In this document: positions 30,960-42,682 of the stretch, one piece after another
Layout of the letters: each line of letters starts with the position of its first letter
Position numbering within the stretch: position 1 is the stretch's first letter
Source of the DNA: Bedellia somnulentella
Lineage: Eukaryota > Arthropoda > Insecta > Lepidoptera > Bedelliidae
NCBI GenBank assembly: GCA_963576735.1
Contig: OY755197.1
Coordinates: 260,501-324,500, forward strand
Length of the DNA: 64,000 bases
Direction: 5' to 3'
Notes under the pieces: generated by a model
Database searches by the model: none
What the model saw: the letters and a program-made list of their open reading frames with translations, nothing else
Told to the model about the DNA's origin: nothing
Made by a program: the position numbers and the translations under genes

Positions 30960-31530
30960 AAAAGATAAAAATAAATGATACTCTTTTTTATAAGTGCATA
31001 CTCTTTATTTACCTCCTTTAAAATCAGATATACTTTATTTCTGCTAAAAAGTTGGCAACCCTAGTTTGAATGCACATATTATAAAGATCACATTTAAAAA
31101 AAAAGTAGAAATATTACTAAAAAGAGATGTAAAAACATCACATAAATTTATAAAGCAAAAGGTAATAATTGTTTCTGCTAGATTTACGGAACATATGGTA
31201 AAGCGTAACGAGCATATTCACAAAACAGAATAATTCGCAGTTTTTTAATAATGCATTTATATCATAACCGAAAGAAAATAAAGATAAAATTATTTTACGT
31301 GTAAAGAAATCAACAAAAGAGCACATGACCGATTGAAGATTCGATCTCACGACCTTACTCCATAACGCATAGAACTTGAAGCGTTACACCATTTCGTTCT
31401 TACATAAGAGGGTGAAATTGACAATAATATTACGATTGGGAACAAACATATAATGTAGGGCAAAACAAGCGACTATGTTCCGTACAACCAAAATAAATTA
31501 TCAAAAAAGCGCGGGAAGTGGCGAGCAGCT
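30960..31530. other. Gene-free stretch with a possible SINE head
   Basis: On the minus strand at about 31320-31405, AACGAAATGGTGTAACGC and GAGATCGAATCTT resemble A and B boxes of a tRNA-like head. I see no tail or duplication, so a SINE is only possible. Confidence 0.35.
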
Positions 31531-31636
31531 TGTTCGCGCCAGATTATTAAGTGCATATTTTCTGGTAGTGTACGCGCGGCTTTAGCATATTCTATATATT
31601 GAGTCTGTGATTGATGGATGGAAACGTAACTTGACT
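31531..31636 (+). repeat. BEL/Pao 5' LTR, truncated
   Basis: Matches 36767-36880 with a few substitutions and one 8-bp length difference in a TGGATTGA repeat. It breaks off at CTTGACT. Confidence 0.8.
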
Positions 31637-33437
31637 TATATGGAACCAGCCAGTAGATGATGTATTCACATCACAGATTAAATATTTGATTCACATACCG
31701 GGTAGATTTGAGCTCTCCCCCGGTCTGGACGAAACGTCAAGTTTTGTCAACCGTAGCGAGGACATTTGATCCGAATGGGTGGATCGCTCCGTTTGTTTTT
31801 TGGGCAAAGTGTTTTATGCAGAAGCTGTGGACAGCTCAGCTCACATGGGATCAACCCATTGTCGGAGATTTGTTACAGGAGTGGACATCCTTCTTTGCCA
31901 CTCTCCCGAAAATTGATCAGTTCAAATTGCCCCGGCGTTTCCTTCCATCTCGAAAATGTTCCTTGACTTTGCACGGGTTTTGTGATGCATCTGAACGTGG
32001 GTATGCTGCAGCCGTGTTCTTGAGAGTAGAAGACTCAAAGGGTGTTGTGCCTATACACCTGGTCATGTCTAAGACCAAGGTGGCTCCCCTTAGAGTATTA
32101 TTAACTATCCCAAAATGAGAGTTGTCTGGTGCAGTCTTAGTTACTAAATTTATGCATCATGTTCTAGGTTTGTTGAAAGGAGATATGGATATTTGTGATT
32201 GTTATGCATGGACTGACAGTGAGATTGTTTTGTCCTGGCTAAAAATGCCAGCTCACACGTTAGAAGTTTTTGCTAGCCAACCGTATCTCTCAAATCCAGA
32301 ATTGTGAGACCCCGTTGTTATGGAGACATATTCCTGAAGAATTGAATCCAGCTGATTGTGCTTCTCGCGGTTGCAGCGCTCCAGATCTCCTACAACATAA
32401 GCTTTGGTAGGGTCCGGATTGGTTGAAGTGTCGGCCGAGTGAGTGGCCTCCAACATCTTCAAACGTGTTGAATTCCGTCCCAAACTTAAGGATTGCAGCT
32501 CTTGAAATTGAGCCTGAGTTATATGCAGACTTTTTTCTCTCTCGTCATAGCTCGTTGAATAAATTGCTCGGTGTAAGCAGTTGGATTAAACGCTTTATTT
32601 GGAATTGTCGTCACCCCAATCAGAGACGCGACGCCGCCCTCCTTTCACCCGAGGAGCGTCAGGATGCGTTGCTATGCTTGGTCCGCATTGTGCAACAAAG
32701 CAACTTCAAAAATGAAATCGATACATTGCGAGTTGGTCGAACCAAGTTGAAGGGTGCCATCAGCCGTCTGAATCCCTTCCTTGATGACTCTGGTTTGCTC
32801 CGAGTCGGGGGACGGCTGCGTATGTCAGATTTACCCGTTGGAGCCCAGCACCCTCTCTTATTGCCAAAACGTGGTCCTTTGGTCGAACTTTTGGTGCGCG
32901 ATCGCCACATCCGTTCATGCCACGCTGGATGCTCTACCGTGTTGGTAACGCTACAGAGAGAATTTTGGATTCTAGCCGCGCGTCGAGTTATTCGTAGCAT
33001 AATATTTCGTTGTATCCCATGCTATCGTTTGAAGGCTCCCACAATGCAGCCCCACATGGGAGATTTGCCTGCTGATCGTGTAACAGTTACTCGTCCGTTT
33101 GCCGGCGTCGGAACGGATTTTGCTGGCCCCTTTAAAGTAAAAACTTCGCGCCTTCGTTTTGCTCGTATTGAAAAGGTCTATCTTCGTGTTTTTGTTTGTT
33201 TGTCTACGAAGGCTGTTGGTTTAGAAATAATATCGTCATTGAGCACTGAAGCCTTCATTGCTGCTTTTTCCCGCTTTGTTACCCGTTGAGGATTGCCAAC
33301 GCTCATGCGTTCCGATTGTGGAACAAATTTTAAGGATGCCAACAACTATCTTCGAGAAGTTGTTGATGTTCTTGAGTCCAGCAAGAAGGACATTAATACT
33401 AGTTTATCCCGCCAGGGTATTATATGGCTGTTTGACC

Positions 33438-33562
33438 TGTAGTGTAGTGTGAGTGCATCTCGTCCCCCTCTTGCCATTATATTATGTAAGTTAGTTGTAA
33501 GTCTTTAGCAGTAATAAACCTATATTCAACCAAGCAACACCTCTATCAATTACGCCATTGCA
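33438..33562 (+). repeat. 5' LTR of small LTR element
   Basis: 125 bp, TG...CA. Contains AATAAA at about 33513. Identical to the 3' LTR except in the last ~25 bp. Confidence 0.92.
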
Positions 33563-33579
33563 TGGCGACCCTGCCAGTG
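33563..33579 (+). other. Primer binding site
   Basis: TGGCGACCCTGCCAGTG begins at the first base after the LTR, the standard position for tRNA priming. Starting with TGG fits pairing with a tRNA CCA end. The tRNA was not identified. Confidence 0.7.
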
Positions 33580-36020
33580 CAGCCACGCGGCTGCGCTGCG
33601 CACGAGTACATAATTATGTGTGTGAAATAAAGTGCCAAGTTTGAAATGGAAATAAGTGATTTATACACGTTATCAGACCAAAAAAAAACAACTGGGAGAG
33701 GTCAAAATACTAAAATAAAGCCCGGAAACATAGCCTTATGAATTATAAAGGGAAAATACTCTAAACTGTTTACACAAGGAAATCCAACATTGAAATCTTT
33801 ACATGAAAAAAAGTGAAGCACAAGAAAAATCCTTGGACAATACCAAACTGGACATCAGGCTCCGGCTCACTTATCCCAGTGAAGTGATTAACATTGATTT
33901 AGGGGTGAAAAAAAAACGCAAGTGACAAAATTAACTATGAGTGAATAAAGTGATGTCAAGTTTGAGATATATATATTAACATGAATTTTTTTTTGTGCAT
34001 GTGTTTGTGTGTTATAGACATTAACTACTTTATATAAATGAAACGGACCATTCAATTTAATTAAAATGCAATCAATTTTAAATTTAATTATGAATATCCT
34101 CAATCATTTCAAAATAAGTACTTTAGTTTCCTTTTTTCTATTTCTATTTTAATCTTCTTGGCGGATTGTGCTAAACAAATTTAAATTTTCAATGAATTCA
34201 TAAGTTATTTAGGTAATTTATGTATTTGGGTAGATCAATTTAGTAACAAAAAAAAACTACACAAGCTAACACATTTTAAACTGCAAGTTTTTTGGTAAAT
34301 GTTAAAAACAAGCATTCATTTCCATGTAAAAAAAAAAAAAGTGTATCACAAGTTACTACAACATGTTTCAAATAAATTTGAAGTTATGTATAATTAAATA
34401 AAATTAACTTAGGCGAGCGCGTTTGGGAGTTATCGCAAGTTTCAATTTGTTTAGTTGCATTTTTGGAGCTACACGAGTTTTCTAGCTTGCTGATTGCTGC
34501 TTGCTGATATCGAATTTCATTATTTAGGTCAACATTCAATGGATGTCTTGCAATAACAATTATTGGTTTAATAATATCTAAATAAGTAAATATTAATACA
34601 ATATGTTAAGTACATTGTTTTCATAGTATATTTTTTGGTTCATTTCATGTTATAATGTTTTTGTTGTTGCTATACTGTGTTCTTAATATTACATGTTTGA
34701 GAACATGAATAGTTTTTATTTTACATCATATGAACTATATTTATTTTGTATACCTACTGAAAAGACTTCAATTTGAATTTCATATTCTAATATCATATTG
34801 TATCTACTCATATATTGTACATTAACGGAAATATTAAATTAGCATGGCTGTAATGGAATAAAATCTGTGAGCATAGATAGGTAAATTTCATAATGCAAAG
34901 ATGATGATGAAGAAAAAGACAAAAGAGAAGAAATTAAGAATATGGAGTTTATAAAGTGTTGTCAGATAGTTTTTTGTTACTAAGTTGATTTTGCGTATTT
35001 TATGTTATGGCAATGGAAGATGAGAGCAGAGCGTCGTATAGGTATATATATGGAGTGAGGAATGTTTTAGTGTTAACGATGTGTGTGGTATGATTGAGAC
35101 GGTAATGTGATGTGATTGTTATGATTAAAAAAGGTAATGGAATGTAGCCAAAGTTAGTATGATAGATTTGAAAGTTTATGAAAAGCAGTTTGTAGAAAGG
35201 TAGTTTCAATTGATAAGTTTTTGATGTACATTTGACTTGATCACTCAAATGTTATTTCGATTATTTACCGATTGAAAACTAAATATTGAATGTAGAATAA
35301 TGAAAGGTTTTTGAAAGTAGTATATTAAGTCATACAAGGTACACCAAGGTACAAAGCAGATCTCTGAATCCTTTTTATCTGATCATGACGCGGTTGAATA
35401 CCCTTCGTGAAGAAAATTGGACACCAAAAGAGTGCTAAAAGAGAGAGACTGTAGTATAAGTATATAAATGCGCATGTAATGTAATAAAAAATATTTGTAC
35501 CTTGAGATGAAGTAAAATAAGTGAATAATAAATGTGTAAAAAGGCGGTCGACCCAATAATTATATTAGTGTACCTTGATAAGAGATGAAGAATAAATAAA
35601 TATATGACTTGAGAAGGAAGCATGGTTGTCCACAGCTATTTTAAATATGTGATAAAAATTAAAAATATAAGAGAGAATACTATAAAAAAACGAAATATAA
35701 TAAAGCTATTGTGAAGGAGAAATGTATAAAAAAAATATATGTGGAGAAAGTACTATGACATGTCTTTAAAAAAAATACTTGATTGTGATTACGCGGCAAA
35801 TTGTTTGGCCAACGATTTGTTCAATTTATCCCGGATTTTACTTATAGATTGTATTAAGTATAATAGTTAAGTTTATTAAATAGGTAAACAAGTTCTAAAA
35901 AGTATAAAATTAATTTTTATTTGTTATTCTACTCTAATTAATATTATAGTACTTTAGTGAATAGATGAATAAATAATAATTTCTTTAAAAAATATGTTAA
36001 TAATAAATATTTTTTTATTT

Positions 36021-36034
36021 GCAAAGGGGGAAGG
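36021..36034 (+). other. Polypurine tract
   Basis: GCAAAGGGGGAAGG directly before the 3' LTR, the expected plus-strand primer. Confidence 0.8.
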
Positions 36035-36159
36035 TGTAGTGTAGTGTGAGTGCATCTCGTCCCCCTCTTGCCATTATATTATGTAAGTTAGTTGTAAGTC
36101 TTTAGCAGTAATAAACCTATATTCAACCAAGCAACACGTCTTTCAATTCTATCATTGCA
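36035..36159 (+). repeat. 3' LTR of small LTR element
   Basis: 125 bp, paired with 33438-33562. Confidence 0.92.
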
Positions 36160-36766
36160 GACCCATCTTCCTGCCCACATTGGGGTGGTATTTTTTAAAG
36201 TGTTGTAAAGGTCGCTAAAACTCATTTGCGTCGCGTAATTGGTGAAACTGTACTTACTTATGAGGAACTTGATACTGTATTTTGTAAAATTGAGGCAGTC
36301 CTCAATTCACGATATTTGTGCCCGCTCTCTTCGGATCCAAATGACTTGGAGGTGTTGACTCCAGGACATTTCTTGATCGGACAACCACTTAACGCCTTGC
36401 CTGAGTACCCTCTTGTTGATTGTAGCCCGAACCGAGATTCACGATTTGAAGCCCTCCAGAGGATGACCCAGACTTTCTGGCATCGTTGGTTTCTAGAATT
36501 TTTGCATATACTCCAGCAACGGGTTAAGTGGACGGATAAGATGAATCCACCAGCTGTTGGTGACCTTGTTTTAGTGAAGGATACTAATCTTCCGCCCTTA
36601 CTGTGGCGTAAGGGGCGTATTCTTAAGTTGTTTCCGGGTACAGATGGTACTCCTAGAGTTGTTGAGGTCCTGGTGGGTGATTTTATTTTGAAAAGAGCGG
36701 TCGCAACTCTATCCCGACTCCCGATTGATTAAAGCGGGCCGATTGTAGCGGCCCGGGGCGGGGGTA

Positions 36767-37140
36767 TGTTCGCGCCAGATTATTAAGTGCTTGTTTTCTG
36801 GCAGTGTACGCGCGGCTTTAGCATATTCTATATATTGAGTCTGTGATTGATGGATTGATGGATGGAAACGTAACTTGACTCGTCTTGAATTTTGATGGCG
36901 ATTTTGTATTGTAATTAATTTTGTATAAAGTTTGAGTATTGTGATAATAATAGAAAGGGGCATTGAATATATTTGATTGTTTATGTTGTGAATCGGTGGA
37001 ATTGTGGACAATATAAAAGTGCTCGGTTGAAAGTGAACTTTGATGTGCATTGAGAGCGGTGCACGCGTTGAATCAGAAATCCACTGATGAACCATGCAGT
37101 GTATCCTGAATCGGACTACATGGTTTACTAAATCTTGAGG
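36767..37140 (+). repeat. BEL/Pao 3' LTR
   Basis: Starts TGTTCGCGCCAGATTATT after a G-rich purine tract. The end could not be fixed because the 5' LTR is truncated and no flanking duplication was found; about 37140 is a guess (GATGTAACA). Confidence 0.6.
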
Positions 37141-37167
37141 ATGTAACATTGAAATATAATGATAACT

Positions 37168-37570
37168 GTATAGTGTCGGCTTAGATTAGCACTGCCCCAT
37201 TTCTTCCGGTGGGTGTACATAAGAGGCGACTTATGGTATTGGGGCTTTTATGGAATTTTTGGGCGAACAACCTTTGTTTTACCATTTTTTCCCCATACAA
37301 CTTTCTCAACTTTAACTCTTTGGCAAAGGAATTTCTAATTTCTTAGCTCTGGCTACCCCTTTAGGGATTTATAGCCGTGAGTATATGTATTAAAAATTAC
37401 TCATGAATAATGTTAGTAGCGTTATAATTATATGTTATATATATATTATTATGACTTATATCTATGAAATACAAAAAAATACTGCTGACATCATTTTGCG
37501 GCACTGCTGTTAAATTATGCTTTGAAAAATTTGAAGTGGGGTTAGTGCTATTCTAAGCCGACACTACACA
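37168..37570 (+). mobile_element. Intact TIR element (MITE), 403 bp
   Basis: Left TGTATAGTGTCGGCTTAGA and right TCTAAGCCGACACTACACA are inverted, about 27 bp with few mismatches. No ORF. The same element is split at 14409-14682/23235-23354. The interior holds the dispersed module also seen at 25410-25626 (GGCTACCCCTTTAGGGATTT). Confidence 0.8.
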
Positions 37571-40017
37571 TTTTAACGTTAAAAAAGTTAATCCTACTTT
37601 AATTAATGAAAAGTTATAATGCGAGTAAATTCACATAGACCCGTACGTTTCACATGTGCACTAACAGATGGCGCTGTTGGTAGATCCTACATCGCGGTAT
37701 GAATTCTTTTATGTTTGTGTATAATAGTAAAAAAATTGAACTAAATTTTAAAGATGCGCTAACCATGTCCACGAAACGACCGAACATGGAACGATTCTTT
37801 GCCAGTTCGGAAACATGTCCTTTAATATACTCCGCGGTGTATACTTATTGGAGTATACTTCATCAACCTCTCCGATCCGAACCAATCAATTCCTTCATAC
37901 TTAACATCAACTAGGCTTAGGACTTTCAACTCAAATTATATACAATACAAATGATATGTTAAGAATTATAAATTGGTTTGATAAGATATAAATATTTTTA
38001 AACAAAAACTTGTGAATACTAATAACAATAGATTACGCACATTGAAATCGAAACACTATGCGGATTTTTCTAGTTTATGATGTGAATGAAAAACCTATTT
38101 TCTCGTTTAAAATTCGTAATCCAAGTCCATGCAAAATGGCATCGAAATCAAATATCAAAAGAATAAAATAGTTGTAAGTATTGGACTAATATTCATATAA
38201 AACTTTGAACAACGCCATCTTAAGGGAGATAAAATGTATTTAACATAAAACACTAGAATATGTCTATGATGATAAAATCTTAACCAAATAGTGTGGAAGC
38301 GAGATAGATATAATGCAGCTGTCGCCGTTCGGTCGCGACCGGTGCGGCGGCGGCGGCGCGGCGGCGAATTTCGCTAAATATAGTCCGCGGAGTATACTTA
38401 TCGGAGTATATTCCATCAATCTCAAGTTTGAATCAATCTAAAGTATGTCTTATATCTAAGTAATTAAAGTCTAAATCAAAAAGTATGGAAGCGAGATGGA
38501 ATCAAAAAGTGCAAACAGCCATCTCCGCTCGGTCAGTTGTTTCGTTCCGCGTTGCGTTTGTTCGTCGACGTCTCCGGACATGGTGGAGTATATTTACTTC
38601 AGCCATTCGGACCGGAGCTAGATCGTTCCGACTGAAGACATGTATCCGTGAACTATTACTGTCCGGAACGATACAACTCTACTAAATTTTGGTCCTTTCC
38701 GACTTTGCTTAGATACACTCCTTTTCACCGCCAGGGCGGCCTTCAGCCGCCCGGCACAACTAGACTTGCGCGTTCTGTGTCCGGAGAGGGAAAAGAATGA
38801 TATGTATACTTTCGACTACCGGAACTATATCACTCCTTTAGTTCACTAGTTCCAATTAGCTCCGGGGCTTCCTCAATACTTCCAACTCCATTTCGTACCG
38901 CCGTTACGGATCATTTCGAAATGTACGTTTATTTTTATAGTTCTGTTATTTGTCATTTGATTTTACGACTATTATATGATAAGCAAAGTAAAGTTTTATC
39001 TTTTCCCCACTCAACTTTCCAAAAGTGGCTGAGGAATTTCTAATTCCTTTGCTCTGGCTACCCCTTCTAGGGATTTATAGCCGTGAGTATATGTATGTAT
39101 GTATGTGATAAGCGACATTTGTATTGTGATTTTAAGTAATGGATATTATTATCTTGTTAAACCAACTTATGGCTATATTGTAAGTAACTATTTTTGAAAA
39201 TTCACGCTATATTTTTTACCAAAGCTGGATCGGATACAAAACAAGAATAATCCAATCGTATTTACTTCGATTGAGATAAAGTATACTTTACTTCAACTTG
39301 CCTAGTTGATATGCATTCGTTTTCATTTCAAGGACGAAATATAAAAAGGAACTAAATTCGGATATATTCATTACCATGATCAAAATTATAATAGTCTTTA
39401 TGTGCACGGCTTAGAGTTGTCTTTCACTTAATGTACTTCCGTCGGAGCTAAACTAAACAGTTGTATCATAGAGTTCAATGGAAGTGTGGAACTAAGGAGT
39501 GATTCGAGCGCGCTTGGAACGAGTGAGTTGTTTAGTACCGGGAGTGGAAGCGTATCATTTGATTGACTCGTTCCGGAACTACCCAAGTCTAGGCACAACA
39601 CATCAAGGTGACGCCGCATAGGCCGCAGGGCCAGCAGCACCGAGCCGGAGGGGTTTTAGTCGGTAAAAGTCCGACATACCCCCGTCGCTCGAGAGAGGAT
39701 CCATGAGGATTTCCCCTACGGTAACCAAAAAAAAGTTTTGGACTTTTACCGACTTAAACCCCTCTGAGCATGTTACCAAGGCGAGTAACATGTCAGGAAG
39801 GAAATTTTAGAACGTTGAACTGTCGTAAAGGCTTGTTCGACGTAATTACAATCTAAGACTGTAGCTGTAGAGTGTAGAGTAGTGTAGCCTGATAAGATAA
39901 TCGATTATGTTCACCCAAAATAATCTAATAATCGATAGTTTAATTGATACTAATTGTCAATTTTTCACACTGTGATAAAAACACAGTACATATAAATATA
40001 GACATAAACTTTATATC
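37571..40017. other. Mosaic of short repeats without genes
   Basis: 37571-37735 repeats 23355-23516. 37825-37890 and 38379-38440 are direct repeats (ACTCCGCGG...GAGTATACTT types). 38341-38366 is a GCG-rich tract in otherwise AT-rich DNA. 38995-39100 is a further copy of the dispersed module with an ATGT tail. 39648-39672 and 39740-39764 form a 25-bp inverted repeat (starts GAGGGGTTTTAGTCGGTAAA). 39806-39870 resembles 23595-23660. I see no gene. Confidence 0.6.
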
Positions 40018-40530
40018 TGTAGGGTCAACTTCAGGGAGTGTGGAGGTTTTGAAATAAAACCCAAAATAGCGGTACACTTCGTATAATTTCATCTTTCACA
40101 ACCACTTGCCGATACAACGGACTACTGACAATTGCCCCCGCAAAAACAGAGATCGTATATTTATACCTTACCTAACCTTAAGTCAGTTGACTGTCAGTTG
40201 ATTTAAATCAACTGACAGTCTCATTAATAATACTCCACTCAAATCCACATAATCATTATTATAACTCATTTATAAATAAATAATAACATTTTAGAAATGA
40301 GTATTTACCAAAATTATGGATTTAATTACAATCATTATTTTAATCAGCGTGAGCTGTTTTGAAGTAAAGTCAAACTAGTATCTCATTATTCATACACGAC
40401 ACCACTAATACTTATTAAATAGGTAAATAATATGATTACACAATAAAACTATACAGTTTATCAATTATAAATAGTATAAATTATACAGTATAATAGCCAA
40501 TCATAGCACACTCATTATTATAAGCTTACA
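40018..40530. repeat. 513-bp solo-LTR-like repeat, copy 1
   Basis: Starts TGTAGGGTCAACTTCAGG and ends TAAGCTTACA (TG...CA). The same sequence with the same length is at 53214-53726 with no difference that I noticed. A perfect 32-bp palindrome lies inside (40189-40220, centre TTTAAA). No flanking duplication was found. A solo LTR is the best guess, but a TG..CA-ended MITE is possible. Confidence 0.75.
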
Positions 40531-40900
40531 GCTCGGCCTTCCTGTTATAAGCGAGTCCCTTCGCTTTTGGAAATATTTTTAAAGAATTAATAAAACTTTA
40601 TTATATTATATATTTTTTTATACATAGGTAAGTTCTTGAAATAACTTGTAAATCCTGGTAACAAGTGATTCAAAATTAACAGGTCCTAATGTGTTAATCC
40701 GTACTAATGTTTCATAGTTGCGATTGCATTAACTTTTTATACATATATATGCACACACATATCATACACATAGTTTTACAGACATTTACATATTATTTAC
40801 ACATTCAATATACATATATATTTTTATTTACATATTCTACACATTACACACTAACAATGTATTTTTTTATTTTTTATTTATACGAATTGTAATATTAAGC
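40531..40900. other. AT-rich, ACATATA-rich stretch
   Basis: Low-complexity sequence, no gene or defined element. Confidence 0.5.
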
Positions 40901-40904
40901 ACAT

Positions 40905-41284
40905 AAATATAGAATAGAATAGAACTCATAATGGTACTCATCACGTACCTCCTCCTCACAGTCCATATATGTCCCCACCAAGGGGCTCCAGCCCACCCTA
41001 CATAGGGCGATCTGGCCACAGTCCACCACGCCGGCCAATTGCGGGCTGGCAGACCAACGACCACCACCGCAACAGTAGCCGGGAGCGACGGCCCAACGTG
41101 CCCTCGGAAGCACGGAATCATCTTAATTCTCGGATAGTCAGGTGATTCAAGCCTGCAATATCCCTCCAAACTCGGTCAAATCTTACAAATCAAATTTGTA
41201 AGATGATCACCCCCCCGGGGATCGAACTCGAGACCTCCGCACCCGAAACCAAGCGCTCAACCGCGAGGCCATGGAGGCAGTCAT
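40905..41284 (-). mobile_element. tRNA-derived SINE on minus strand
   Basis: On the minus strand the head has an A box (TGGCCTCGCGG, 41261-41271) and a B box (GAGTTCGATCC, 41219-41229). A GC-rich body follows, with a TTCTATTCTATTCTA tail near 40908-40926. The tail repeat is the same pentanucleotide as that of the LINE at 46641-46660. The GC content of the body is well above the surroundings. Target duplication not resolved. Confidence 0.85.
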
Positions 41285-41329
41285 CACAGTTAAAACATTT
41301 TACAAAGATTACACTGCTAAACAGAAGCA

Positions 41330-41386
41330 CAATTGGTGGCTTAAAACTATCTCTTCCAGACAACTCTTCAATGGAGAGATCAATAC
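41330..41386 (-). repeat. LINE 3'-end module fragment
   Basis: On the minus strand: CTCCATTGAAGAGTTGTCTG, then GAAGAGATAG. This matches the conserved 3' module at 46527-46575 and 53850-53915. Probably a small LINE 3' remnant. Confidence 0.6.
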
Positions 41387-41929
41387 GTTAGTAAAAAGAA
41401 TAGGCAGATTCACAACTCACATACTCGTGAGGTTATAACTTAATTATTAATTATTTGTTTATATATTATATCGTACTTATGTGATTTTCTTATATATATT
41501 TTTTTATTTATTCACTATTTAAATCGCTTAGATCATTACTGCCTTCTAGGTATGACTGTCATTAGGGAGTGCTTTTAAGACGCGGTACGAGCCTTAATGT
41601 CACAATCAGAACTACTATGGTGGTTGCTATGGAAATATATTATACTGTATGGGACCCCATGTATCAAGTTTATATAAAAATGCTTCAACAAAATCGAAAT
41701 AAGTGTATTAAACACTCACTTTTTTCGTGGGTAGATGTTAATAACTAAACAGTGTGCTCTTAATTTAAGTAATAAAATTTATTTAAAATAGTTGTTACAA
41801 TAAAGTAATTTAATGTTATAATCTATCACAGTGAACTACCACACGCTAGCATTTATTATTTCCTGAGTGGCAACAGTTTTGAGTGAAATCACAATTTTCT
41901 AACCGCACTTCACTTTTCTTGATTTAACA

Positions 41930-42682
41930 ATGGAGGCTAATAAATATCAAGAATCACTGGATGACTTGACAAACTCGTTCAATAAGCGAATGGATGCCTT
42001 TGAAGTTAAGATGCAGCAGTCCAGCTCACCTACACAAACTTCAACTGACCTCTCCGCAGAATTTGCTGCATTTCGCTCGTTCATTAGTCAAGTATTGACT
42101 AATTTGCAAAAGCAGGTTACCATTATATCAAGTCAAACTGATCAACTTGAAATGCGAAGTCGACGCAAAATGCTTCTGATACATGGTTTGGCAGAGAGCA
42201 AGGATGAGGATACTGCCACAGTTGCTACCAAGCTGGTTGTGGAGAAACTTGGTGTTTCAAACTTTGCTCCGGGTGATATCAGTCGCTGTCATCGAATGGG
42301 ACGGTCTGTAGGTGATCGAATTAGACCAATACTTGTGAAGTTTAAGAACTTAGATGTTCGGGACCAGGTATGGTCATCCAAGACTCGTCTCAAAGGCACT
42401 GGTACAACATTGTCAGAGTTTTTGACGAAAAGGCGGCATGATGCCTTTATTGCAGCACGGCAGAAGTTTGGAGTGGCGCAGTGCTGGACGCGCGAAGGAT
42501 TCATTCATATCATAGCTCCGGATGGGTCGCGTCATCGCCTCACGACGATTGCTGAACTGAATAGGATTCCGAGCAGTTCAGCACCAGCTGCTTCCGCTGC
42601 GGCTGCTGCCGGGGCTCCTACTAAGCAGCCGAAAACTCAGAAGCCGGCAACAACCAGGCCCGTGCGTACCGGACGAAAATGA
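41930..42682 (+). CDS. LINE ORF1 protein (nucleic-acid binding)
   Basis: 250 residues. Residues 1-75 are helical and Gln/Ser-rich and probably form a coiled coil (LTNLQKQVTIISSQTDQLEM). Residues 80-150 look like the RRM-type domain of L1-like ORF1 proteins (RRKMLLIHGLAESKDED, DISRCHRMG, RPILVKFKNLDVR). Residues 155-210 look like the following C-terminal domain (FGVAQCWTREGFIHI). The tail is Ala/Pro/Lys-rich. The expected role is binding and packaging LINE RNA. The ATG follows a stop-rich leader and is the first in frame. Confidence 0.82.
   Translation: MEANKYQESLDDLTNSFNKRMDAFEVKMQQSSSPTQTSTDLSAEFAAFRSFISQVLTNLQKQVTIISSQTDQLEMRSRRKMLLIHGLAESKDEDTATVATKLVVEKLGVSNFAPGDISRCHRMGRSVGDRIRPILVKFKNLDVRDQVWSSKTRLKGTGTTLSEFLTKRRHDAFIAARQKFGVAQCWTREGFIHIIAPDGSRHRLTTIAELNRIPSSSAPAASAAAAAGAPTKQPKTQKPATTRPVRTGRK

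Larger units (their letters stand above)
33438..36159 (+). mobile_element. Non-autonomous LTR retrotransposon (125-bp LTRs) in integrase
   Basis: Two 125-bp direct repeats (33438-33562, 36035-36159) start TGTAGTGTAG and end ATTGCA. GACC flanks both outer edges (33434-33437, 36160-36163), a 4-bp duplication, and removing the element restores the BEL/Pao integrase frame. A primer-binding-site-like TGGCGACCCTGCCAGTG directly follows the left LTR. A purine tract GCAAAGGGGGAAGG directly precedes the right LTR. The 2.47-kb interior has no coding capacity. This fits a TRIM/LARD-type element moved by another element's proteins. Confidence 0.92.
31640..36732 (+). pseudogene. BEL/Pao pol (RNase H-integrase part), broken
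   Basis: Pieces in order: TKRQVLSTVARTFDPNGW and the RNase H region (LHGFCDASERGYAAAVF) up to a stop at 32118. Then CYAWTDSEIVLSWLKM (32122-32307) and, after two breaks, an integrase zinc-binding domain (HIRSCHAGCS, CIPCYRLKA) and the first part of the integrase core (GVGTDFAGPF), ending at a stop at 33289. The core runs on in the same frame (MRSDCGTNFKDANNYL, 33305-33352) to about 33437, where the small LTR element is inserted. After 36160 the frame continues with the core end (VFCKIEAVLNSRYL) and the DUF5641-type tail (PPAVGDLVLVKD), stopping at 36732. Several nonsense changes plus the insertion make it inactive. Confidence 0.85.
31531..37140 (+). mobile_element. BEL/Pao LTR retrotransposon, internally deleted and interrupted
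   Basis: LTR sequence starting TGTTCGCGCCAGATTATT is present at 31531-31636 and again from 36767. The right LTR is preceded by a purine tract (GGGGCGGGGG). The 5' LTR stops abruptly at 31636 and runs into late RT/RNase H sequence, so the rest of that LTR, gag, protease and most of RT are deleted. A 2.7-kb LTR element (33438-36159) sits in the integrase region. The right edge near 37140 is approximate. Confidence 0.82.

Noticed and set aside
31320..31405. Minus-strand tRNA or SINE head
   Set aside because: The boxes are weak and there is no tail, duplication or second copy; kept only as a possibility in a gene-free entry.
40189..40220. 32-bp palindrome as a replication origin or operator
   Set aside because: It lies inside a dispersed 513-bp repeat present twice; no evidence for such a function.
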